Assembly: GCF_001553345.1 (NCBI RefSeq)
Contig: NZ_KQ960771.1
Coordinates: forward strand, 366,659-430,658
DNA length: 64,000 nt
Direction: 5' to 3'
Source: Veillonella sp. DNF00869
GTDB lineage: Bacteria; Bacillota; Negativicutes; Veillonellales; Veillonellaceae
Shown here: positions 26,790 through 34,450 of the stretch, piece by piece
Position numbering within the stretch: position 1 is the first letter of the stretch
How the letters are laid out: every line of letters starts with the position of its first letter
The notes under the pieces: model-generated
Told to the model about the DNA's origin: nothing
Database searches by the model: none
Seen by the model: the letters and a program-made list of their open reading frames with translations, nothing else
Translations under genes and position numbers: made by a program

Positions 26790-28019
26790 TTACTCTGACA
26801 AGCCCATGGTTGGTCGAACTGTTTTCAGGGCTTCCAAAAATTGATCTAAATCTTCTTTTTTAGTATAAATGTACATACTAATACGGTTGGATGCCGGTAC
26901 TCCATAGTAAGCACCTAGTGGTTGCGCACAATGATGACCAGAACGTAAGCATACCCCATGGCTATCCATGATGGTTGCTACATCGTGAGGATGAACATCA
27001 TCCACAGTGAAAGCAATGACTCCATGCTTTTCTTCTGGATTGGCACTACCTAATACATGAATATGTGGCATAGCCGCTAGTTTAGGTAATACATAGCGCA
27101 CTAATTCTTGTTCATATTCATGGATAGCATCCATACCAAACTGTTCCAAATACTCAATGGCAGCTTTTAATGTGACAGCACCATGTGCATTGGGTGTGCC
27201 AGCCTCAAATTTATAAGGTACTTCATTGAATGTTGTAGTTTGTTCTTTCACATATTCAATCATGTCCCCACCAAATAAGAATGGATCCATGTCTTCTAAT
27301 AAGTGATATTTACCATACACCACACCAATACCTTGAGAAGCACACATTTTATGGCCTGAGAATACGAAGAAATCACAATCTAACGCTTGCACATCAATAG
27401 CTTGATGAGGAGCCGATTGCGCTCCGTCTACGATAGCAATAGCACCAACAGCATGAGCGCGTTCCACCAGCTCTTTTACTGGAAATTCCATACCTAACAC
27501 ATTACTTACATGGGCAAAGGATACAATTTTTGTAGATCCATCAATTTTATCCATTTCACCATCTTTGATGTGACCATTTTCATCTAAGTACATATATTCC
27601 AAAGTGGCCCCTGTCACTCGGCATACATATTGCCAAGTCACAAGATTTGCATGATGCTCTGCTATAGTGATGACGATTTTATCTCCCTCTTTTACATGCT
27701 TCAAGCCATAGGAATGAGCAATTAAGTTCAAGCTTTCTGTAGTGTTTCGAGTGAAGATAATTTCTTCGCGTTTACGAGCATTAATGAATCGTTGCACCAC
27801 ATCACGAGCACCTTCATAGGCCTCGGATGCTTCCATAGCAAGCACATGGGCTCCACGATGGGGATTTCCATTATGATTCGCCATATGCGTTTCTAATGCT
27901 TTCATCACTGGCACTGGAATTTGTGTAGTGGCACCGCTATCCAAGTAAGCAATACGTTTACCACGATGAGTTCTTGTTAAAATTGGAAAATCTTTATATG
28001 CCTCTGCTATTGGTTTCAT
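26790..28019 (-). CDS. sufS: SufS cysteine desulfurase
   Basis: A 409-residue PLP-dependent class V aminotransferase-fold enzyme that takes sulfur from cysteine. PLP lysine is in FVFSGHKMCASQG (about residue 225), with the His of TIAEHHANLVTWQ stacking on the cofactor. The catalytic Cys is in CLRSGHHCAQPLG (the loop RSGHHC, about residue 362). It starts 14 bp after sufD. SufS-SufU pairing is the normal Gram-positive type arrangement. Confidence 0.96.
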   Translation of the reverse strand: MKPIAEAYKDFPILTRTHRGKRIAYLDSGATTQIPVPVMKALETHMANHNGNPHRGAHVLAMEASEAYEGARDVVQRFINARKREEIIFTRNTTESLNLIAHSYGLKHVKEGDKIVITIAEHHANLVTWQYVCRVTGATLEYMYLDENGHIKDGEMDKIDGSTKIVSFAHVSNVLGMEFPVKELVERAHAVGAIAIVDGAQSAPHQAIDVQALDCDFFVFSGHKMCASQGIGVVYGKYHLLEDMDPFLFGGDMIEYVKEQTTTFNEVPYKFEAGTPNAHGAVTLKAAIEYLEQFGMDAIHEYEQELVRYVLPKLAAMPHIHVLGSANPEEKHGVIAFTVDDVHPHDVATIMDSHGVCLRSGHHCAQPLGAYYGVPASNRISMYIYTKKEDLDQFLEALKTVRPTMGLSE

Positions 28020-28033
28020 ACTATCCCTCTCAA

Positions 28034-29083
28034 TTATATTTTTTGTCGTAGTACTGCTAAGGCAGTTTCTTCCATTTCTTCATTGCCAATACGATCAATC
28101 AATGGTCGTAACATGGATTCTACGATGATATGTTTTGCTTCTTCTTCGTTGAAACCACGGCTCATTAAATAGAATAATTTGGCTGGGTCTAATTGACCAG
28201 CACTGGATGCGTGATTACCAGATACATTATCTTCTTTACACAATAATAATGGTAAAGAAATGGATTTGACTTGTGGAGTTAATAGCAAACATGTATCTTC
28301 TTCTGCACCTTCAGATGCCAAGCTACCACGCAAGAAATCTAAGGTACCACGGAATGATTTTTTAGAAGAACCATTCAATGCACCTAAGTTATTAATATTA
28401 CTAATTGTTTTTTTACCGATATGTTTCATTAACATGGCAATGTCAAATACTTGCGTACCAGTACCGCAGTAGCCTAAATCATGTTCTACTTCTGCGTAGT
28501 CTCCTACTAAATCTTCTTGATAGTTCAAGAAGTTTTCAGAGCCACCCAACTCAATATTGATGAACTCTACATGACCAGACTCTTCTACTCGTGTATAACG
28601 ATGTTCAAATTGTTGTACTTTACCAGTTAGCAATTGCACTTTTTTGAATACTACCGACGCCCCTGTATGGGATACGATTTCTGAAAGTAATCCTACATGA
28701 CCATCAGTAGCTTCACCTTTCAAGCAAAGTGTTAACTCTAAGGTAGAGTCTTTTTCCGCTTCGATTTGTAAGCGTGTTCTTTCACTGACAGCACCTTGTA
28801 CATCAAGAACTATGGTCAATGCTTCCTTTGCACCAGCTGGTACTTGAATGTGATAGCCATGTGTAAAGTGATGAGATGCATCGCGCAACGCACCAGCATG
28901 GACGCCTTCATAAGAAGGCTCTAATAATTCCTTATTTGTAATGTCTGTTACAATGTGCTTGGACCCTTCAACTGTCACTGTAGCACGTTCTGTACCAGCC
29001 CATACATTGCCTTCTGTATGATTTACCTTTAACCAACGGAAAGTCGGTCTAGGCAATTCATTAAAATGTAATGTGTTGCTCAT
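28034..29083 (-). CDS. sufD: SufD scaffold subunit
   Basis: A 349-residue SufBD-family beta-helix protein. The core VQQFEHRYTRVEESGHVEFINIELGG and the C-terminal SSAGQLDPAKLFYLMSRGFNEEEAKHIIVE match SufD; the latter includes the conserved His expected at the SufB-SufD interface (NHASSAG). With SufB and two SufC it forms the complex that assembles Fe-S clusters. It lies 9 bp after sufB with an AGGAGG site. It is shorter than E. coli SufD (423), as usual for this group. Confidence 0.93.
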   Translation of the reverse strand: MSNTLHFNELPRPTFRWLKVNHTEGNVWAGTERATVTVEGSKHIVTDITNKELLEPSYEGVHAGALRDASHHFTHGYHIQVPAGAKEALTIVLDVQGAVSERTRLQIEAEKDSTLELTLCLKGEATDGHVGLLSEIVSHTGASVVFKKVQLLTGKVQQFEHRYTRVEESGHVEFINIELGGSENFLNYQEDLVGDYAEVEHDLGYCGTGTQVFDIAMLMKHIGKKTISNINNLGALNGSSKKSFRGTLDFLRGSLASEGAEEDTCLLLTPQVKSISLPLLLCKEDNVSGNHASSAGQLDPAKLFYLMSRGFNEEEAKHIIVESMLRPLIDRIGNEEMEETALAVLRQKI

Positions 29084-29092
29084 CCTAACCTC

Positions 29093-30502
29093 CTATCCGA
29101 TAGAACCTTCAAGTTCTAAGGTAATCAAATTATTCATTTCTACCGCATATTCTAATGGTAATTCTTTAGAAATTGGTTCTACGAAACCACGTACAAGCAT
29201 TGCTCTTGCTTCTTCTTCACTAATACCACGAGTCATTAAGTAGAAAATCGCTTCATCGGAAATACGGCCGATTTTTGCTTCGTGCCCTAAATCGACATTA
29301 TCATTTTCAATAGTAATAGATGGAATGGTATCGGATTGAGACTCTTGGTCTAACATTAAGGACTCACAAGATACTGTCGCTTTAGAATGGTCTGCATTTT
29401 TACCGATGTTCAAGACACCACGGTAAATCGCTGTACCACCACTCTTAGAAATAGATTTAGAGTTAACATTACTTGTTGTATGTGGTGCGGCATGAATAAC
29501 TTTTGCCCCTGTATCTAAATATTGTCCTTCCCCAGCAAATGTAACGCCCGTGAATTCACAATGCGCGCCTTCACCAGCCAAGATACTCATTGGATATAAG
29601 CAAGATACAGCAGATCCGAAGGATCCAGATACCCACTCGATTGTACCATTTTTACCAACTCGACTACGTTTTGTATTCAAGTTGTACATGTTTTTAGACC
29701 AGTTTTCGATAGTAGAATAACGCAAAGTAGCATTATCTTTTACGAATAACTCAACGCAACCAGCATGTAAGTTAGCTACATTGTATTTTGGAGCGGAACA
29801 ACCTTCAATGAAGTGTGCTTTTGCCCCTTCTTCTACGATGATTAAAGTATGTTCAAACTGACCTGCGCCTGGTGCATTTAAACGGAAGTAAGACTGCAAT
29901 GGAATATCTACAGTCACTCCTTTTGGTACATACACGAAGGAACCGCCAGACCATACTGCACCATGTAAAGCTGCAAATTTATGATCTGTAGGTGGCACTA
30001 ATGTCATGAAATATTGTTTTACAATATCCTCATGTTCGTGTAGTGCTGTCTGCATATCAGTATATACAACGCCTTGACGAATCAAGTCTTCTTGAATACT
30101 ATGATATACAACCTCAGAGTCATATTGAGCGCCTACACCAGCCAAAGAAGTTTTTTCAGCTTCTTGGATACCAAGACGGTCAAATGTCTCTTTAATATCT
30201 TCTGGAACTTCGTTCCAGTCTTCTTTCATATCAATTTTAGGTTTTACATAGGTCACAATATCTGCCATATTTAAGGCGCTAATATCTGGCACCCAATTAG
30301 GAACCTCTAATTGATTGTAAATTTCAAGAGATTTTAAACGGAAATCTAACATCCATTGTGGCTCATTTTTGTTAGCCCATATTTCACGAATGATATCTTC
30401 TGTTAAACCAGCTTCTGATTTATAGGAGAAATCAAATTCATTACGAATGTCATAGACGCCGCGATCCATCTCCTCAATTTGAGTTTTCTTTCTCGCTTCC
30501 AT
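29093..30502 (-). CDS. sufB: SufB scaffold subunit
   Basis: A 469-residue SufBD-family protein and the main cluster scaffold. Recognisable blocks are VWSGGSFVYVPKGV, GEGQYLDTGAKVIHAAPHTTSNV and the conserved Cys of ATVSCESLMLDQES; the C-terminal EAKIGRISDEAIFYLMTRGISEEEA is the SufB signature. It receives sulfur from SufSU and iron with SufC ATPase action. It lies 9 bp after sufC with an AGGAGG site. Confidence 0.96.
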   Translation of the reverse strand: MEARKKTQIEEMDRGVYDIRNEFDFSYKSEAGLTEDIIREIWANKNEPQWMLDFRLKSLEIYNQLEVPNWVPDISALNMADIVTYVKPKIDMKEDWNEVPEDIKETFDRLGIQEAEKTSLAGVGAQYDSEVVYHSIQEDLIRQGVVYTDMQTALHEHEDIVKQYFMTLVPPTDHKFAALHGAVWSGGSFVYVPKGVTVDIPLQSYFRLNAPGAGQFEHTLIIVEEGAKAHFIEGCSAPKYNVANLHAGCVELFVKDNATLRYSTIENWSKNMYNLNTKRSRVGKNGTIEWVSGSFGSAVSCLYPMSILAGEGAHCEFTGVTFAGEGQYLDTGAKVIHAAPHTTSNVNSKSISKSGGTAIYRGVLNIGKNADHSKATVSCESLMLDQESQSDTIPSITIENDNVDLGHEAKIGRISDEAIFYLMTRGISEEEARAMLVRGFVEPISKELPLEYAVEMNNLITLELEGSIG

Positions 30503-30511
30503 GAAATCCTC

Positions 30512-31255
30512 CTATACTAAATTTTTATATGCGTCGTAGCCTTTTTCTTCGATTTCACGAACGAGTTCAGGGCCACCAGTTTTTACAATACGGCCATCGA
30601 TTAAGATGTGTACATAGTTTGGATTTAATTTTTGAAGAATTTGATTATGGTGAGTGATGATTAGCACCGCATTCTCTTCATTATGGAAACGGTTTACACC
30701 TTCAGATACGATACGAACAGCATCTACGTCAAGACCGGAATCAGTTTCATCAAGGATAGCCAATTTAGGATTCAAAATAGACATTTGAAGAATTTCATTT
30801 TTCTTTCTTTCACCACCGGAGAAACCTTCGTTCACATAACGGTTAGCGTAAGAAGTATCGAAAGATAATTCTTCCATTTTTGCTTTCAATTCTTTTTTGA
30901 AAGCTAAAGCACGTACGTTTTCACCAGTAATTGTGTTTTTAGCCGTGCGGATGAAGTTTTCTACTGTAATACCTGGTACGGAAATTGGATGTTGAAAAGA
31001 CATGAAAATACCTTTTTTCGCACGATCGTTTACAGCTTCTTCAGTGATATTCTCACCATCAAATACGATGGAGCCTTCTGTTACTTCATAAGCAGGGTTG
31101 CCCATGATTACATTGGCCAATGTAGATTTACCAGCACCGTTTGTGCCCATTACTACATGGATTTCACCTTTATTAATTGTTAAATTGATGCCCTTTAAGA
31201 TTTCTTTCTCTTCAATAGAGGCACGCACATTGTCTACGCGAAGTAATTCTGCCAC
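30512..31255 (-). CDS. sufC: SufC ATPase
   Basis: A 247-residue ABC-type ATPase that drives the SufBCD scaffold. Walker A is GTNGAGKST (about residue 38), the ABC signature FSGGERKKNEIL near 143, Walker B LAILDETDSGLDVDAV, and the switch His in LIITHHNQIL. I place the start at the GTG at 31255, with AAGGAG 8 nt upstream; the GTG 9 bp earlier overlaps that site. It is the first gene of sufCBDSU and is preceded by a leader with an intrinsic terminator. Confidence 0.94.
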   Translation of the reverse strand: MAELLRVDNVRASIEEKEILKGINLTINKGEIHVVMGTNGAGKSTLANVIMGNPAYEVTEGSIVFDGENITEEAVNDRAKKGIFMSFQHPISVPGITVENFIRTAKNTITGENVRALAFKKELKAKMEELSFDTSYANRYVNEGFSGGERKKNEILQMSILNPKLAILDETDSGLDVDAVRIVSEGVNRFHNEENAVLIITHHNQILQKLNPNYVHILIDGRIVKTGGPELVREIEEKGYDAYKNLV

Positions 31256-31331
31256 GTATGTCACTCCTTATCAAATAAGTTACTATATACAAAAGAAGAC
31301 TCGTTAGGTCTTAGCATATGTTGAATACCGT

Positions 31332-31397
31332 AAAAAAACGGATTCCACCAAAGTGTAATCCGCCGTTATATTCATAGCACGAGAACGCCACTTTGGC
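31332..31397 (-). promoter_or_regulatory. Attenuator-like leader of the suf operon
   Basis: On the minus strand the hairpin CGGATT/AATCCG with a 12-nt loop (31362-31339) runs into seven T residues (31338-31332): a typical intrinsic terminator, but placed about 75 nt before sufC. Upstream, GCCAAAGTGGC (31397-31387) can fold on itself, or its CCAAAGTG can pair perfectly with CACTTTGG in the terminator loop (31355-31348). The longer alternative pairing also uses GCGTT with AACGGC. Two exclusive folds plus a terminator suggest regulated read-through. I recognise no known riboswitch. Confidence 0.6.
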
Positions 31398-31428
31398 TTA
31401 AATCTAATTTAGTAAATATACTATTTAT

Positions 31429-31457
31429 ATTATACTGTGTATAGACTCGAACCGCAA
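31429..31457 (-). promoter_or_regulatory. Predicted promoter of sufCBDSU
   Basis: On the minus strand TTGCGG (31457-31452), 17 bp, TATAAT (31434-31429). Transcription would start near 31422, so the leader including the terminator is about 165 nt. Confidence 0.55.
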
Positions 31458-31750
31458 GGTAATTTCTACTATTTTACTATGATTTTAATGATATATTAAC
31501 ATATCATCTATTCATTTATAGCATATTGAAATTTAAATTCTCCACCAAGAGACTCAACAATGTTTATTATACCGAATTTTCTCAATATTGTAAATGCTAT
31601 TCCCATATTTTTTTAGGGATATAAAGCATTTTACTCTCTCCACATAACTACACTCAATTTCTATAAATATAGACTTGTAATTTTATCCTACACGATTGTA
31701 TACCAACTCTAACAGATTGCCCCTCACGATTGGATGCTAATTATATATAA
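31458..31750. other. AT-rich intergenic stretch between lysA and suf promoter
   Basis: About 290 bp with no convincing ORF. It contains an imperfect hairpin at 31592-31631 with AAATGCT / AGCATTT outer arms and a TCCC/GGGA inner pair. I cannot assign a function; a small RNA gene is possible but not supported by more than this structure. Confidence 0.35.
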
Positions 31751-31818
31751 ATAGACATATACTCTATTTCTCTGAGATGTATAATAATGTCTCAGAAGTA
31801 ACTAAAGCATATGTCTAT
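31751..31818 (-). terminator. Nested hairpin after lysA
   Basis: Outer 10-bp arms ATAGACATAT / ATATGTCTAT contain an inner 7-bp hairpin TCTGAGA / TCTCAGA. It lies about 45 bp beyond the lysA stop. The following minus-strand run TTTATATATAA is a weak U-tract, so it is either a terminator or a 3' stabiliser. Confidence 0.5.
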
Positions 31819-31864
31819 ATTAGCCTAAATAACTATCGTAAAGAACAGCCCTTTACATTTCTAC

Positions 31865-33118
31865 TTATAAATTAGAAAAATCTAATGTAGCAAAATAATC
31901 ATCTAGTGTTTCTGCTCGGCGAATTTGTGTGACACTGCCATCTTCATGTAGTAATAGCTCTGCGGAGCGTAATTTACCATTGTAATTGAAGCCCATAGCA
32001 TGACCATGAGCACCAGCATCATGAATCACAATGCGGTCGCCCATGTCAATTTTTGGTAATTGACGATCGATGGCAAATTTATCATTATTTTCACATAAAG
32101 ATCCAGTCACATCATAGGTCATGTTAGCTGGCTCATTTTCTTTTCCCATCACAGTAATATGATGATACGAGCCATATAAAGCTGGACGCATCAAGTTAGA
32201 CATACATGCATCTAAGCCAATATAATGTTTATAAATATCTTTTTTGTGGATCGCTGTAGCCACCAAATACCCATAAGGACCTGTCACCATACGACCACAC
32301 TCGTATGCCAATTGAATAGGGCTATGACCAGTTCCTGTAATCAAACGGTCATAGGCTGCTTTTACACCTGCACTTAACACCTTATAATCTACTGGAGTCT
32401 GCTCTGGTTTATAAGCAACACCAATACCACCACCAAGGTCAATAAAAGATACTTCTACACCAGTTTGTTCTTTCACACGCAATGCTAGGTTAAACATCAA
32501 TTCAGCCGTGCCTACTAAGCCATCAACATCTAGTTCATTGGATACCACCATCGTATGTAAACCGAAGTTAGTAATACCTTTTCCTTTTAAGTAGTTGATA
32601 GCTTCCATGATTTGTGCTTCCGTCATGCCATATTTCGCTTCTTCCGGAAGGCCGATAATTGTGTTACCACCTTCTTTTAAAGAACCTGGATTGTAACGGA
32701 AACAAAAACGATCTGGTAACTCACCATGTTGTTCCAAATACGCAATGTGCGTAATATCATCTAGGTTAATAATCGCACCTAAATCCATCGCTTTTTTGTA
32801 TTCTTCGTACGGCGTATCATTGGAGGAGAACATGATGTCATCTCCTGTAATCCCCACCTTTTCGCTCAAAATTAGTTCTGCCATAGAGGAGCAGTCTGCA
32901 CCAATACCGATTTCTTTCATCATTTTCATAATATATGGATTTGGCGTTGCTTTCACAGCAAAATATTGTTTGAACCCTGGTGCCCAACTGAAAGCATCTA
33001 AAAATGCGCGCATATTATCCATAATACCTTTCGCATCATAAATATGGAACGGCGTTGGATATTGCTCGATAATCGTTTCTAATTGTTCCTTTGTAAATGG
33101 TGTTGTCTTTGCGTTCAT
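31865..33118 (-). CDS. lysA: Diaminopimelate decarboxylase family enzyme (LysA)
   Basis: A 417-residue fold-III PLP decarboxylase. The PLP lysine is in YFAVKATPNPYI (about residue 52), the glycine-rich phosphate loop in IDLGGGIGV (about 235), the substrate-specificity helix in AYECGRMVTGPYG, and the catalytic Cys region in DVTGSLCENNDKF with the dimer Tyr near the end. These fit LysA, which makes lysine from meso-diaminopimelate; ornithine and carboxynorspermidine decarboxylases share the fold and cannot be excluded without alignment. A single gene with AGGAG site, a long structured leader and a promoter bearing a large dyad. Confidence 0.85.
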   Translation of the reverse strand: MNAKTTPFTKEQLETIIEQYPTPFHIYDAKGIMDNMRAFLDAFSWAPGFKQYFAVKATPNPYIMKMMKEIGIGADCSSMAELILSEKVGITGDDIMFSSNDTPYEEYKKAMDLGAIINLDDITHIAYLEQHGELPDRFCFRYNPGSLKEGGNTIIGLPEEAKYGMTEAQIMEAINYLKGKGITNFGLHTMVVSNELDVDGLVGTAELMFNLALRVKEQTGVEVSFIDLGGGIGVAYKPEQTPVDYKVLSAGVKAAYDRLITGTGHSPIQLAYECGRMVTGPYGYLVATAIHKKDIYKHYIGLDACMSNLMRPALYGSYHHITVMGKENEPANMTYDVTGSLCENNDKFAIDRQLPKIDMGDRIVIHDAGAHGHAMGFNYNGKLRSAELLLHEDGSVTQIRRAETLDDYFATLDFSNL

Positions 33119-33146
33119 CTTAACTCCTCAATCTATTTGTAATGTA

Positions 33147-33175
33147 CTATGTGACAGCCTCTTTCTGTAACATAG
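33147..33175 (-). promoter_or_regulatory. Hairpin in the lysA leader close to the ribosome site
   Basis: Arms CTATGT-t-ACAG and CTGT-c-ACATAG enclose a 7-nt loop, ending about 25 nt before the lysA start. There is no U-tract, so an effect on translation or mRNA stability is more likely than termination. Confidence 0.45.
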
Positions 33176-33190
33176 CAATATATTAAACAA

Positions 33191-33252
33191 TAGGCACTCT
33201 TCATGTATTATCTCAATAAGGAGCGACCCATTTCCGCCTAGACCTTAAGAGT
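33191..33252 (-). promoter_or_regulatory. Possible pseudoknot in the lysA leader
   Basis: In RNA order: ACTCTT (33252-33247), TAGGC (33240-33236), AAGAGT (33201-33196), GCCTA (33195-33191). The first pairs with the third and the second with the fourth, crossing each other, and the last two are adjacent, as in an H-type pseudoknot. The stems are short, and it does not match the lysine riboswitch consensus that I know. Confidence 0.3.
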
Positions 33253-33326
33253 TATACCATTACCTGTGAAAGAAATACATAATACTATGTCATCAATCCA
33301 AAGGTAATCCATGAATACCGTAACGT

Positions 33327-33373
33327 ATTGTAACATACATTCTATAGAATTGTAAAGATTCTATAGAATGTAT
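33327..33373 (-). promoter_or_regulatory. lysA promoter overlapped by a double-dyad operator
   Basis: A perfect inverted repeat has 16-bp arms (33335-33350 and 33358-33373) separated by 7 bp. Each arm contains the complete 12-bp palindrome ATTCTATAGAAT, the two centres being 19 bp apart, close to two helical turns. On the minus strand TTTACA (33356-33351), 18 bp, TACAAT (33332-33327) forms a promoter with its -35 between the two palindromes. This is the layout of a cooperative repressor site. Confidence 0.6.
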
Positions 33374-33415
33374 ATATTAAATGATATATATGACTTATAA
33401 AAACATAATCTCACC

Positions 33416-33530
33416 TATGGAATGCCGTTGCAAATAGTAGCCTTGTAACGTTTCTTACTACTTAGTTTACACAAGCACAAAAGCCGATGGCGTGCTCCTC
33501 CTTAAGAAACGCAATTGAGCGTAGTAGACT
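33416..33530. other. Possible degenerate copy of the hairpin element
   Basis: This stretch has GGAATGCC at its left and GGCGTGCTCC at its right, which pair roughly, and AGTAG/CTACT inside. It resembles the outer arms of the two elements at 33531 and 34291 but lacks their conserved apical core. I see no gene in it. Confidence 0.25.
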
Positions 33531-33665
33531 TGTGGCGTTCCTTACTGCATACATTAGATAGCCTCAAGAAGAGCACGGTGTGCTCCGAACAAACATTACA
33601 TAGTGCCGTTTGTGAGGAGTATACCGTGCTCTTCCCTTTACTTCTATTCAGTTTAGAATGCCACA
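33531..33665 (+). repeat. Long hairpin element, copy A
   Basis: Outer arms TGTGGCGTTC (33531-33540) and GAATGCCACA (33656-33665), inner arms AAGAGCACGGT and ACCGTGCTCTT, and a conserved apex GAACAAACATTA...CCGTTTGTGAG with an ACAAAC/GTTTGT mini-stem. It lies directly after the doxX stop codon. It shares apex, outer arm and architecture with copy B at 34291-34433, while the middle stem differs in sequence but still pairs. Confidence 0.7.
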
Positions 33666-33684
33666 GACTACATAGCACAACAAG

Positions 33685-34104
33685 TTACTTCCCAAATAAA
33701 GACGCATCTACACTATATCGTCCACCACCCATAAAGAATATAGCCAATGCAGCAAATCCCATTTGTGATGGATAATCCCATGCAAAGAAACCTGCATCTA
33801 TATGAAGAATGGTAGCTGTAAACAAAACTCCAGCTAATAACAACGCTCCAAAGCGTGTAAATAATCCAAAAACAACCAACATACCACCAATAAATTCACA
33901 AATTGCTGCAAAAGCTCCAAACACTTCAAAGTACCCAGGCAATCCTAATGATCCTAACATAGCACCTACTTTATATAACCCCGATGCGCCACTTAAGAAC
34001 TTCACATATCCATGATAGACCATAGAGATACCAAGAGCTAATCGCAACACCAATATTCCAAAGTTAACATACGTAGGTTTACCACGCAATAAAAAATGAA
34101 CCAT
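33685..34104 (-). CDS. DoxX-family membrane protein
   Basis: A 139-residue protein with four predicted membrane helices. It starts near FGILVLRLALGISMVYHGYVKF and continues with LGLPGYFEVFGAFAAICEFIGGMLVVFGLFTRFGALLLA, which is the DoxX pattern (RxxLGxxFxxHGxxKF, then LGxPxxxA). DoxX-like proteins have been linked to redox stress and quinone chemistry, but no activity can be stated. It is a single gene with a GGAAGG site, flanked on both sides by related hairpin elements and neighbouring catalase. Confidence 0.85.
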   Translation of the reverse strand: MVHFLLRGKPTYVNFGILVLRLALGISMVYHGYVKFLSGASGLYKVGAMLGSLGLPGYFEVFGAFAAICEFIGGMLVVFGLFTRFGALLLAGVLFTATILHIDAGFFAWDYPSQMGFAALAIFFMGGGRYSVDASLFGK

Positions 34105-34290
34105 ATGTGTATCCTTCCCTCAACAAATTTTCTTGCAATTAATTAACTAATATACATAAGTATACCATAACACCTTACCACTCTCCTAAATGCAATTCTA
34201 TACATAATCCTATACCTTATATCCTACTAAGAACTGTTTAATACGATTGCCCCATGTTCCCCTATCCCTTTGAACGCAGTTGTGCATAAA

Positions 34291-34433
34291 AGTCTATGGC
34301 GTTTCCTTTGCTAAAATAATGACAACACAAAAGGAGTGCGACATGTTCCCGAACAAACATTATGAAATACCGTTTGTGAGGGAATGTGTCGCACTCCTAC
34401 TATTATGCTATTTTCAAAGGAACGCCATAGACT
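34291..34433 (+). repeat. Long hairpin element, copy B
   Basis: Outer arms of about 19 bp (AGTCTATGGCGTTTCCTTTG against CAAAGGAACGCCATAGACT, one bulge), inner arms AGGAGTGCGACATGTTCCC against GGGAATGTGTCGCACTCCT, and apex GAACAAACATTA...CCGTTTGTGAG. It lies immediately after the katA stop and upstream of doxX. See copy A at 33531. Confidence 0.75.
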
Positions 34434-34450
34434 GAATAGGGCTGCAAGTG

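Noticed and set aside
31265..31457. T-box leader before suf
   Set aside because: No T-box sequence (AGGGTGGNACCGCG) or specifier stem, and suf is not an aminoacyl-tRNA-linked operon.
33119..33320. Lysine riboswitch in the lysA leader
   Set aside because: The conserved L-box core blocks are not present; only unrelated stems are seen.
33515..33775. 86-residue plus-strand ORF over hairpin element A
   Set aside because: It runs through an inverted repeat and the antisense of doxX; composition is not protein-like.
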